From Chitinophaga rupis (lineage in GTDB: Bacteria; Bacteroidota; Bacteroidia; Chitinophagales; Chitinophagaceae), in NCBI RefSeq assembly GCF_900109685.1, contig NZ_FOBB01000003.1, forward strand, positions 744,001 to 808,000: a DNA stretch of 64,000 nucleotides. Reading direction: 5' to 3'. Under the pieces are notes generated by a model, which worked only from the letters and a program-made list of their open reading frames with translations, was not told the DNA's origin and made no database searches. The translations under genes were made by a program, and so were the position numbers. Below are positions 1 through 7,752 of this stretch, in pieces (the stretch's first letter is position 1; every line of letters begins with the position of its first letter).

Positions 1-404
1 TTATTAAAGAGCATAACCTGCTGTATGATGTATATAACGAGTATAACGGCATTTTGCTGGAAAGCGCATTTACCGATAAGCAGTTCTTTGTAGGCAAGGG
101 CGCAGGTGGTACGGCTACCGGCAGCGCAGTACTGTCTGATATTTCAGCGCTGCTGTATAACTACCGCTACGAGTATAAAAAGATCAAGCAGAACAACCAG
201 CCCACCTTCACAAACGATGTGCAGCTGAAAGTATACCTGCGTTATAAAACACCTGACCAGGTAGACCTGACCGCGTTCTACAACATTTCAGAGAAATACG
301 AATCTCCTACCTACCGCTATGTAGTGGGTATTATTAACCTGCAAAAGTTGAAAGAAAATAATTGGCTGAAGAATAAAGATGTGAACTTACTGGTGCTGGA
401 ATAA
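1..404 (+). CDS. Homoserine dehydrogenase, C-terminal part (5' end outside window)
   Basis: The frame is open from the first base and ends with TAA at 402-404, so only about the last 134 residues are here. The stretch FVGKGAGGTATGSAVLSDI matches the Gly-rich conserved block near the C-terminus of homoserine dehydrogenases (compare GxGAGGxPTxSAVxxDI). That enzyme reduces aspartate semialdehyde to homoserine for Thr/Met/Ile synthesis. The tail after it looks like a small regulatory or ACT-like extension. The call rests on one motif in a fragment, so it is good but not certain. It converges on maf, with a shared terminator between them. Confidence 0.75.
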   Translation, partial: IKEHNLLYDVYNEYNGILLESAFTDKQFFVGKGAGGTATGSAVLSDISALLYNYRYEYKKIKQNNQPTFTNDVQLKVYLRYKTPDQVDLTAFYNISEKYESPTYRYVVGIINLQKLKENNWLKNKDVNLLVLE

Positions 405-425
405 GTGTCCACAGCTCACAGTCCG

Positions 426-463
426 CGGTCCACGGCCTTTTAGGTGGTGGACCGTTTTTTTTT
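426..463. terminator. Terminator between hom fragment and maf
   Basis: An 8-bp stem, CGGTCCAC (426-433) with GTGGACCG (447-454), is followed by nine T on the plus strand. It terminates the plus-strand gene. The stem words are degenerate members of the GGTCCA repeat family found in other spacers. Confidence 0.8.
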
Positions 464-464
464 A

Positions 465-1058
465 TTATTGCACTGCTGCTTCTGCAGCCAACCGTGTTAG
501 CTGCTCTACAACCTTGCTTACCGGCAGCCCCATTACATTGTAAAAGCAGCCGTTAATACGGTCAATACCAACAGCGCCGATCCAGTCCTGCACGCCATAG
601 GCGCCTGCTTTATCATAGGGTTTGTAATGATCTATATAATAATTGATCTGTTCCTGTGTAAGGGCTTTAAAATGCACCTCTGTAATATCTACAAAACTAA
701 CTTCATGGGCAGGACCCTGTTTAATAACTACACCGGTCATTACCTGGTGAATGCGGCCGCTCAGGGTGCTGAGAATGTTAACAGCATCTTCCCGGTCCCT
801 GGGTTTGCCGATGATAACATCATCCAGCACTACTACGGTGTCTGCCGCAATTATAATATCGTTACTATCGCACAGCACCGTTACGGCAGCTGCCTTTTGG
901 CGGGCTATATGTACGGGCACATCCGGTATATGCATATCCGGCGGAAAGGTTTCCGCTGTTTCCACCACCTTCACTTCAAAAGGAATGCCTGCCTGCTCCA
1001 GCAATTGCTTACGCCGGGGCGATTGCGATGCCAACACCACACGTTGTCCCTTATACAT
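465..1058 (-). CDS. maf: Maf-family nucleotide pyrophosphatase
   Basis: 197 residues, the normal Maf length. The N-terminal LASQSPRRKQLL is the family signature (phosphate-binding loop), followed by AADTVVVLDDVIIGKP and a C-terminal DKAGAYGVQDW...NVMGLP block. These features fit the YhdE-type dTTP/UTP pyrophosphatases, which hydrolyse non-canonical or excess NTPs to NMP and PPi in the cytoplasm. Its ATG overlaps the stop codon of the upstream prenyltransferase by one base (TAATG), so the two are translationally coupled. Last gene of a four-gene minus-strand cluster. Confidence 0.93.
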   Translation of the reverse strand: MYKGQRVVLASQSPRRKQLLEQAGIPFEVKVVETAETFPPDMHIPDVPVHIARQKAAAVTVLCDSNDIIIAADTVVVLDDVIIGKPRDREDAVNILSTLSGRIHQVMTGVVIKQGPAHEVSFVDITEVHFKALTQEQINYYIDHYKPYDKAGAYGVQDWIGAVGIDRINGCFYNVMGLPVSKVVEQLTRLAAEAAVQ

Positions 1059-1999
1059 TAATGATAGATTTTAAAGAATATCATGGATAAAATGCCGCTA
1101 AGCATTACCCATTTAATGAGCGAGCTTACTTTATGATAATGTTCCGGCAAATGCGCCTTCTTTAATAAGAACCATATATAAATAGCCGGCGCCTGCACCA
1201 GCAGCAGCAAATAGGCAATGGCCAGGTACCAGCCGGGTATAGCTACCCTGACCTCTACCAGCAGCAGCAATACCTGCAATACAAGCAGCAGGCCATAACA
1301 TAAGCGCTTGGCCGGCAGCACACCCCATACAATAGGAATAGTACGGCAGCCGTCTTTACTGTCGCCGATCATATCCTCCAGGTCTTTCACCACTTCCCGC
1401 ACCATTGATATTACAAAGGCAAAGGTTGCATATACCCCAATGATCTGTATCAGCTTACGCCCGGCCGTGGACATAATGGCTTCCAGGCTTTCGTAGATCT
1501 GTTTTTCATAAAAGCCCACCACCACTACAGACAGGGCCGTTAATAAAGAGATCACCACATTGCCTATCAGCACCTGCCGTTTAAAAGAGGTGGAGTAAAA
1601 CCATAATAAAAGGGAGCACAGCACCTGGGTAAAACCCAGGTAGATCTGCCCTATTTTCCAGGCCACTATAAACCCGATGGATACACCGGCCATATTAAAC
1701 AGGGTATGCCAGGCCATGGCCCAGCGGCGGCTGATGATCTTGTCCAGCACCATTTTGTCCGGCTTATTAACGATATCTATATTAATATCAAAATAATCGT
1801 TAATGATGTAACCGCCGGCAGCTACCAGCACCGTGGAAATACATAATAGCACAAAACACAGCACAGAAAGGGAAGGCCGTTCCCCGCTGTTTGCCAGTAC
1901 CGGCGCTACTACGCAGAATTGCAGTAAAAACTGCGTTAACCCGATATAGATCAGGTTGGGGTAGCGTATCAGCTTTAAAAATGCAGCCAGTAGTTTCAT
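1058..1999 (-). CDS. UbiA-family prenyltransferase
   Basis: 313 residues, with about eight or nine hydrophobic segments. The first Asp-rich motif NDYFDINID is at residues 67-75 and the second, DLEDMIGDSKDG, near 205-216. Both are the Mg-pyrophosphate binding motifs of UbiA enzymes, which attach a polyprenyl chain to an acceptor in the membrane. Bacteroidota proteins of this type next to maf and a KdsC-like gene are usually annotated as geranylgeranylglycerol-phosphate geranylgeranyltransferase-like. The acceptor here cannot be read from sequence. Overlaps maf by 1 nt. Confidence 0.9.
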   Translation of the reverse strand: MKLLAAFLKLIRYPNLIYIGLTQFLLQFCVVAPVLANSGERPSLSVLCFVLLCISTVLVAAGGYIINDYFDINIDIVNKPDKMVLDKIISRRWAMAWHTLFNMAGVSIGFIVAWKIGQIYLGFTQVLCSLLLWFYSTSFKRQVLIGNVVISLLTALSVVVVGFYEKQIYESLEAIMSTAGRKLIQIIGVYATFAFVISMVREVVKDLEDMIGDSKDGCRTIPIVWGVLPAKRLCYGLLLVLQVLLLLVEVRVAIPGWYLAIAYLLLLVQAPAIYIWFLLKKAHLPEHYHKVSSLIKWVMLSGILSMIFFKIYH

Positions 2000-2018
2000 A
2001 AAAGTTCTTCACAATTTA

Positions 2019-2094
2019 AAACAAGTTAGCAGTTGCCAGTTGGCAGTATGAAGTACTACAAGACTGCCCACTGCCAACTAAAGACTGCCAACTA
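2019..2094. repeat. Heptamer inverted repeat (CAGTTGG words)
   Basis: The left arm carries heptads related to CAGTTGC/CAGTTGG. The right arm carries the complement (ACTGCCA, ACTGCCC). They form an imperfect hairpin between the KdsC-like gene and the prenyltransferase gene on the minus strand. Confidence 0.7.
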
Positions 2095-2613
2095 TTTCGA
2101 CGCAATGGTTTCATCAATTTCCCAATGCCCGTTCAGCTTCAATACCTTTTCCAGTATATCCCGCACACAGCCATTGCCGCCGTTAAGAGGTGATATATAG
2201 CGGCAAATGCCTTTGATCTCCGGCACCGCATCAGCCGGGCACACTGCCAGCCCTACCATTTGCATACAGCGGTAGTCCGGTATATCATCGCCCATATATA
2301 ACATTTCTTCCCAGCGCAGGTCATGCTCTATTACATAATCCTGCAGGCGTTCTTCTTTATGGGTAACGTTGAGGTATATATCTTTTATACCCAGCCCCTG
2401 CAGGCGGCTCACCGTACTTTCGGACCTGCCACCGGAAATGATCACGATCCGGTAGCCTTTTTTCACAGCCAGCTGCAGCGCATAACCATCCTTCACACTC
2501 ATTTTCCGGGACATTTCCCCGCCGGGCAGCAATTGCACCGTACCGTCTGTAAGCACACCGTCCACATCCAATACAAACGTGGTGATAGGCTTGAAAAGTG
2601 ATAAAACGTTCAT
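2092..2613 (-). CDS. KdsC-like HAD phosphatase (KDO 8-phosphate phosphatase family)
   Basis: 173 residues, close to KdsC length, with no cap domain. HAD motif I is FVLDVDGVLTDG (D16 nucleophile, D18 acid/base), motif II is IISGGRS, and motif III/IV is the MGDDIPD block, with the KdsC-typical C-terminal PLNGGNGCVRDILEKVL. The family hydrolyses 3-deoxy-D-manno-octulosonate 8-phosphate to KDO for LPS. Substrate is inferred from family. It lies in the same minus-strand cluster as the DUF2520 and UbiA genes. Confidence 0.88.
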   Translation of the reverse strand: MNVLSLFKPITTFVLDVDGVLTDGTVQLLPGGEMSRKMSVKDGYALQLAVKKGYRIVIISGGRSESTVSRLQGLGIKDIYLNVTHKEERLQDYVIEHDLRWEEMLYMGDDIPDYRCMQMVGLAVCPADAVPEIKGICRYISPLNGGNGCVRDILEKVLKLNGHWEIDETIASK

Positions 2614-2665
2614 TCTTTGATTTAATGATTGGAAGCGGGAAATCAGTGTGTCTTTTTAATGATAC

Positions 2666-2738
2666 CTGAGTAACCTGTGGTACGCGCGTGACCATATTAT
2701 ATATATGGTGTGGCATTCGCGTAATACAGGTTACTCAG
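2666..2738. repeat. Long inverted repeat / terminator-like hairpin
   Basis: Perfect 13-bp arms CTGAGTAACCTGT (2666-2678) and ACAGGTTACTCAG (2726-2738) enclose a second nested imperfect hairpin (TACGCG / CGCGTA, ACCATAT / ATATGGT). It lies between the DUF2520 gene and the KdsC-like gene and has no clean T-tract. Confidence 0.7.
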
Positions 2739-2764
2739 CAGATCGCAAAAATATGTTTTATTGG

Positions 2765-3535
2765 CTAAAGTTTATTTGCCTGGAATTGGTAAATACTGTC
2801 AGACAGTACTTTGTATAGCTGCTGGAACAGGGCATCACTACCCAATAGCTGCTGGTGCAGCTGCATGGTAGCCGTATCGCCCCGCATAGCCGGCCCTGTT
2901 TGTACCGCCTCCGGCGGATATTTATCCAGGCGCTCAAAAGTTTCCTTTATAATAGGCTGCAGCAGGCTAAAGTCAAGCCCCTCCTGCTCACAATATACCT
3001 TTGCCCTGGCAATCAGGTGGTTGGTAAAGTTATTACACAGCACCGCGGCCAGGTGTAATTGCAGGCGCTGGTGCGAGTCTATAATCTCAATGCGGGAAGC
3101 AATGCTTTGCGCAAGGGACTGTAAGCGGCGCAGGCTCTCATCATTACCGGCCTCCAGCATAATAGGAATGGGTGGCGGGGTCTTAATTTCCTTCCGCAAG
3201 GATTGCAGGGGATATAATACCCCTGTGTGGGTGGATATACGGCTGATGGCGCTCAGGGGTACAGCCCCTGCCGTGTGCGCTACTATGCGCCGGCCCAGGC
3301 GCAGCTCATCATTCAACGCCGGTATGGCCGCATCATTTACCGCCAGTATATACACATCCGCCTCCATATAAATATCCAGCAGGTCGTTGGTAGCAGGCGC
3401 ATTTAATACCTCGCCCAGCTCTGTAGCGCTCTCTGCGCTGCGACTGATGACTTGCTTGATCTGGTGCCCGTTGATCTTTAATAATTGTCCGAAAGCATGT
3501 GCTACATTACCGGCACCTATAATTACAATCTCCAT
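2765..3535 (-). CDS. DUF2520 / Rossmann-like domain protein
   Basis: 256 residues. The N-terminal VIIGAGNVAHAFG (residues 4-16) is a GxGxxA dinucleotide-binding loop like those in pyrroline-carboxylate reductase and F420-dependent NADP oxidoreductases. The C-terminal half, around HLAAVLCNNFTNHL and PPEAVQTGPAMRGD, is the DUF2520 helical domain. The family is annotated as a putative NADP-binding oxidoreductase of unknown substrate. It starts the minus-strand cluster and is divergent from topA. Confidence 0.88.
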   Translation of the reverse strand: MEIVIIGAGNVAHAFGQLLKINGHQIKQVISRSAESATELGEVLNAPATNDLLDIYMEADVYILAVNDAAIPALNDELRLGRRIVAHTAGAVPLSAISRISTHTGVLYPLQSLRKEIKTPPPIPIMLEAGNDESLRRLQSLAQSIASRIEIIDSHQRLQLHLAAVLCNNFTNHLIARAKVYCEQEGLDFSLLQPIIKETFERLDKYPPEAVQTGPAMRGDTATMQLHQQLLGSDALFQQLYKVLSDSIYQFQANKL

Positions 3536-3665
3536 AGAATTGGTCCTTTTTATCCGTTTTTGATCTTCTGCGACGCCGAATATATGAATATACGGCCATA
3601 TGTAACCTTCCCCCTGCCATTATTCACATTAAAACAACCTATAACGCAATAAAACAAAGCCTTAT

Positions 3666-3696
3666 TTTTTATTTTCACCCTTAATTTCTATACTTG
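3666..3696 (+). promoter_or_regulatory. Candidate topA promoter
   Basis: TTTT (3666-3669), a 19-nt spacer and TATACTTG (3689-3696) match the Bacteroidota -33 TTTG / -7 TAnnTTTG consensus at 3 of 4 and 7 of 8 positions. It lies about 65 nt before the topA ATG. Confidence 0.4.
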
Positions 3697-3762
3697 CAAA
3701 AATCGTATTGTTATTTTTTATATTAAATTTTGCATATTTAGCTCGCAATAAAGAAGGCATTC

Positions 3763-6114
3763 ATGGCAAAAAATCTAGTTATAGTTGAGTCCCCGGCCAA
3801 GGCTAAGACCATAGAAAAGATATTAGGAAATGACTTTGAGGTAAAATCTTGTTTTGGGCACATACGCGACCTGGAAAAGGACGATATGGGTATCGACATT
3901 AATAATAACTTCAAACCTAAATATGCTGTTCCCGAAGATAAGGAAAAGATAGTGAAGGAGTTAAAGAAGTTAGCCAAGGATACCGACGAGGTATGGCTGG
4001 CAACGGATGAGGACCGTGAGGGGGAGGCCATATCCTGGCATTTATGTGAAGTATTGGGGCTGGATCCCCAAACCACCAAACGCATAGTTTTCCATGAAAT
4101 TACCAAACCTGCCATAGAAAGAGCCGTACAACAGCCCCGTTTGCTGGATATGAACCTGGTGAATGCCCAGCAGGCCCGCCGTATACTGGACCGTATTGTT
4201 GGTTTTGAGCTGTCTCCGGTGCTGTGGCGCAAAATGAGCATGCGCAACTCCCTCTCTGCCGGCCGCGTGCAATCAGTAGCCGTAAGGCTCATCGTAGAGC
4301 GGGAGCGGGAGATCAATACCTTTAACTCAGTAAGCAGCTTTAAGGTAGAAGCCTTTTTTACCGCTAAGGATAGCCAGGGTAAAACCCTGAGCTTTAAGGC
4401 CGATGGCCCTTCCCGGTTCAAAACGGCGGAAGATGCTGAAAAGTTCCTGCAACAGTGCATAGGCGCTACCTATACTGTAAAGGATATACAGGTAAAACCG
4501 GCCAAAAAATCGCCGGCAGCGCCTTTTACCACTTCCACCCTGCAGCAGGAGGCCAGCCGTAAGCTGGGCTACAGCGTTTCCAAAACCATGCTGCTGGCCC
4601 AAAAATTGTACGAAAGCGGTAAGATCACGTATATGCGTACGGATTCCGTAAACCTGTCCGATACCGCACTTACTGATATTAAACAAGCCATTGAAAAGAG
4701 CTATGGCCAGCGTTATCACCAGCACCGTAAGTTCAAGAACAAGAACGAATCGGCCCAGGAAGCGCACGAAGCCATCCGTCCTACCTACATGGACAATGCT
4801 ACTATTGATGATAGCGATACCCGCCGTTTATATGAGCTGATCTGGAAGCGTACCATTGCCAGCCAGATGGCCGATGCAGAACTGGAAAAAACCATCGCTA
4901 AAATTGATATCTCCACCAATCACGAGGAGCTGACCGCCAGCGGTGAAGTGCTGAAATTTGACGGCTTCCTGAAAATATATATGGAAGGCCGCGATGATGA
5001 AGATGCGGATGAAGAAGACCAGGAAGGCGTGCTGCCTCCCCTGGCCGTAAAACAGGTGGTGGACCTGAAAGAAATGAAGGCTACCGAACGCTTTACCCGC
5101 CCGGCCCCCCGTTATACGGAGGCCAGCCTGGTTAAAAAGCTGGAGGAGCTGGGCATAGGCCGTCCCTCTACCTACGCGCCTACGATTACCACCATCCAGA
5201 AACGGAGCTATGTGGAAAAGCGCGATAAAGAAGGCATAAAGCGTGAGTTCCGTATCATGACGCTGAAAGCGGATAAGATCACTAAAACCGCCGATACGGA
5301 AAATACCGGCGCCGAAAAAGCTAAGCTGTTCCCTACAGACCTGGGTATGATCGTTACCGACTTTCTGAACCAGTACTTTGATTCTGTAATGGACTACGGC
5401 TTTACCGCCAAAATTGAAGAGGAGTTTGACGAAATAGCCAATGGCAAAAAGGTTTGGAATAAAATGCTCAACGAGTTCTATGAACCCTTTCACCAGGATG
5501 TAGCCAACACCCTGGAAAAGGCAGAACGGGTGAAAGGTGAGCGTTTACTGGGTGAGGATCCTGAAACCGGCAAGCCAGTAGTAGCCCGCATGGGACGCTA
5601 CGGCCCCATGATACAGATAGGCAAGGCTGAAGATGAGGAAAAGCCCCGTTTTGCCAAGCTGAAAGCCACCCAGAGCATTGAAACCATTAGCATGGCAGAT
5701 GCTATGGAGCTGTTCCGCCTGCCCCGTAACCTGGGCATGTTCGAAGGCCAGGAAGTAACGGTGAACATAGGCCGCTTTGGCCCCTATGCACAACACGATA
5801 AGAAGTTCTACTCCCTTAAAAAGGAAATGGACCCTTACACCGTAGAGCTGGAAGAAATAGGGCCCCTGATCGTGGAAAAACGCACGGCCAAAGATGAACG
5901 TACCATTAAGGTATTTGAAAAAGAAAAGATCCAGATCTTAAAAGGCCCTTACGGCCCATATATAAAACAAGGGTTGAAGAACTATAAGATACCGAAGGAA
6001 AGGATTGATCACGCTGCGGATATTACTGTAGAAGAAGCCAAAGCCATTATTGAAGATGTAAAGGCCAACCCGCCCAAGAAAAAGGCACCGCCTAGAAAGA
6101 AGAAGACTGAATAA
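3763..6114 (+). CDS. topA: DNA topoisomerase I
   Basis: 783 residues. The TOPRIM domain begins with MAKNLVIVESPAKAKTIEKIL and contains the acidic DEDREGEAISWHL block. The catalytic tyrosine is Y290 in ITYMRTDS. The type IA core continues to about residue 560 (RPSTYAPTI, SAGRVQSVAV motifs). Then come topoisomerase C-terminal repeats containing GRYGP, GRFGP and GPYGP instead of the Cys4 zinc ribbons of the E. coli enzyme. It ends in a Lys/Pro-rich tail. It relaxes negatively supercoiled DNA. Confidence 0.97.
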   Translation: MAKNLVIVESPAKAKTIEKILGNDFEVKSCFGHIRDLEKDDMGIDINNNFKPKYAVPEDKEKIVKELKKLAKDTDEVWLATDEDREGEAISWHLCEVLGLDPQTTKRIVFHEITKPAIERAVQQPRLLDMNLVNAQQARRILDRIVGFELSPVLWRKMSMRNSLSAGRVQSVAVRLIVEREREINTFNSVSSFKVEAFFTAKDSQGKTLSFKADGPSRFKTAEDAEKFLQQCIGATYTVKDIQVKPAKKSPAAPFTTSTLQQEASRKLGYSVSKTMLLAQKLYESGKITYMRTDSVNLSDTALTDIKQAIEKSYGQRYHQHRKFKNKNESAQEAHEAIRPTYMDNATIDDSDTRRLYELIWKRTIASQMADAELEKTIAKIDISTNHEELTASGEVLKFDGFLKIYMEGRDDEDADEEDQEGVLPPLAVKQVVDLKEMKATERFTRPAPRYTEASLVKKLEELGIGRPSTYAPTITTIQKRSYVEKRDKEGIKREFRIMTLKADKITKTADTENTGAEKAKLFPTDLGMIVTDFLNQYFDSVMDYGFTAKIEEEFDEIANGKKVWNKMLNEFYEPFHQDVANTLEKAERVKGERLLGEDPETGKPVVARMGRYGPMIQIGKAEDEEKPRFAKLKATQSIETISMADAMELFRLPRNLGMFEGQEVTVNIGRFGPYAQHDKKFYSLKKEMDPYTVELEEIGPLIVEKRTAKDERTIKVFEKEKIQILKGPYGPYIKQGLKNYKIPKERIDHAADITVEEAKAIIEDVKANPPKKKAPPRKKKTE

Positions 6115-6146
6115 TTTGCAGGTGTGCAAATATATGCTGTTGCAGT

Positions 6147-6193
6147 ACTTTCCGCCACATCAGCACATTAGCATATCAGCACATTAGCACATT
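6147..6193. repeat. Octamer tandem array (CAGCACAT / TAGCACAT)
   Basis: Four consecutive 8-nt words, CAGCACAT, TAGCATAT, CAGCACAT and TAGCACAT, fill the short spacer after topA. The period is 8 rather than the 7 seen in most other spacers. Confidence 0.7.
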
Positions 6194-6202
6194 GTGACGC
6201 GT

Positions 6203-7075
6203 ATGAATGAAACTAAAGAAATTAATGCTCTGTTCCATTTGCTGGACGACCCGGATCAGGAAGTATTTGATACCGTAGCCAGTAAAATATTGCTGTTTGG
6301 GAAAGAAATTATACCCAACCTGGAGAATTTGTGGGAGAATACAATTGATGAATCTATCCAGGAACGGATAGAACAGCTTATACACCGCGTACACTACCAG
6401 GACCTGCAGATAGCTATACAACACTGGACCCGCGCAGAAACCCCGGACCTGCTGCAGGGCGCCATGCTGGTAGCCCGCTACCAGTTCCCGGATATGCAGC
6501 CCAACCCGGTAATGACGGAGATTGAGCGTATTAAGCGCAACATCTGGTTAGAGCTGAACAACTATCTTACCCCGCTGGAGCAGATCAATGTGCTCAACAG
6601 CATGATCTATAACTACTTTGGGTTAAAGGGTGAGGAAGTGGCTTACATGCGTAAGAACCAGTTCTTCATTAACCAGGTAATGGAGGCCAAAAGGGGTAAT
6701 CCCATCACCAACGGCATTATTTACCAAAGCCTGTGCGCCATGCTGGACCTGCCGGTATATGCCGTAAACATTCCCCGGCAGTTTATACTGGCTTACTTTG
6801 ATTCATTTTACGATTTTGCGGAACCACCCAAGCCGGATGATTACCGCATCCTGTTCTTTATAGATCCCATGCAGGGGCAGATCTACTCCCACCAGGATGT
6901 AGAAACCTACCTGAAAAGGGTATCTGTACCGCCAGTACCGGCCTACTACCGCCCGCAGTCCAATAAACAGATCATCCGCTTTTTGCTGGAGGAGCTGGCC
7001 AAATGTTTCCAGGAAGATAAAGAACGGTACAGGTATGATGAGCTGGTGAACCTGATCAATATGCTGGCGGATTAA
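6203..7075 (+). CDS. SirB1-like transglutaminase-fold protein
   Basis: About 290 residues. The central region, IERIKRNIWLELNNYLTPLEQINVLNSM followed by RGNPITNGIIYQSLCAMLDLPVYAVNIP, matches the SirB1/transglutaminase-like domain, where family members have RKGNPI...LGLPVEGVNLPGHF. The usual catalytic Cys/His arrangement is not obvious, so enzymatic activity is doubtful. The N-terminal part resembles HEAT-like helices. I prefer the ATG at 6203; a GTG at 6194 in the octamer repeat is also in frame. Function unknown. Confidence 0.82.
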   Translation: MNETKEINALFHLLDDPDQEVFDTVASKILLFGKEIIPNLENLWENTIDESIQERIEQLIHRVHYQDLQIAIQHWTRAETPDLLQGAMLVARYQFPDMQPNPVMTEIERIKRNIWLELNNYLTPLEQINVLNSMIYNYFGLKGEEVAYMRKNQFFINQVMEAKRGNPITNGIIYQSLCAMLDLPVYAVNIPRQFILAYFDSFYDFAEPPKPDDYRILFFIDPMQGQIYSHQDVETYLKRVSVPPVPAYYRPQSNKQIIRFLLEELAKCFQEDKERYRYDELVNLINMLAD

Positions 7076-7143
7076 CGCTGAATGCTAAAAGCTTAACGCC
7101 AAACGCTGATTGGTGCATATAACAATGCCGCAATCAGCGTTTG
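7076..7143. repeat. AACGCTG heptamer inverted repeat, terminator-like
   Basis: CAAACGCTGATTG (7100-7112) and CAATCAGCGTTTG (7131-7143) are perfect 13-bp arms, preceded by further AACGCTG-like heptads. It separates the convergent SirB1-like and GNAT genes. Confidence 0.75.
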
Positions 7144-7146
7144 TGT

Positions 7147-7665
7147 TTATAAACGTTTCCAGTAAATAATAGTGCCGGTAAGCCCGCCGTGCGGCTTTAA
7201 TGCGAAATCCGGGATAACCCCGGTACGCTGGTATCCCATTTTATCATACAGCCCTGCCGCACCTTCATCTTCCGCAGTATCCAGTGTAAGCAGGGTTTTA
7301 CCCCGTTCAACAGCAATATGCTCTGCTGCCTGCAGCAACATACGGGCCGCACCCTGGCCACGGTATTCCACTCGGGTCATCATTTTGGCTATTTCCGCGC
7401 GGTGTGGCTGGTTGGGCGGGCAATCCAGCAACAAGGTTACAGTACTGATTAACAAGTTGCCATCATAGGCACCCAGTATTACCCGTTCTCCACGGCCGGC
7501 AGCTGCCAGTGAGGCCTCCCAGAAAGCGGTAGCTTTTTCAGGCGCTAAGGGGTGCATAAAGCTAACGGAGCCGCCATTGGCAACCGTGTCAATGATCAGG
7601 TTTGCCAGGGCGGCAATGGTTTCCGGCTGGCTGCTAAGGGTGGCAATAGTGAATTTGGTATTCAT
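7147..7665 (-). CDS. GNAT family N-acetyltransferase
   Basis: 172 residues. The acetyl-CoA binding core is visible as the block VEYRGQGAARMLLQAAE (R/Q-x-x-G-x-G/A loop), followed by LTLDTAEDEGAAGLYDKMGYQRTG, typical of the GNAT C-terminal beta strands. The N-terminal part is consistent with a single-domain acetyltransferase. The substrate cannot be read. It is flanked on both sides by AACGCTG-type repeats. Confidence 0.88.
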   Translation of the reverse strand: MNTKFTIATLSSQPETIAALANLIIDTVANGGSVSFMHPLAPEKATAFWEASLAAAGRGERVILGAYDGNLLISTVTLLLDCPPNQPHRAEIAKMMTRVEYRGQGAARMLLQAAEHIAVERGKTLLTLDTAEDEGAAGLYDKMGYQRTGVIPDFALKPHGGLTGTIIYWKRL

Positions 7666-7682
7666 ATACGCTGGTGGTTGAT

Positions 7683-7752
7683 AATATAAAAAGCAAAACG
7701 CCGATCCCTACGTGGTGATCAGCGTTCTGCATTATGCGTTTTGCGTTAAGCG
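7683..7752. repeat. AACGC/GCGTT inverted repeat between GNAT and prc
   Basis: AAAAGCAAAACGCCGATC on the left faces GATCAGCGTT, GCGTTTTGC and GCGTTAAGCGTTAA on the right. It is an imperfect hairpin built from the AACGCTG-type word. Confidence 0.6.
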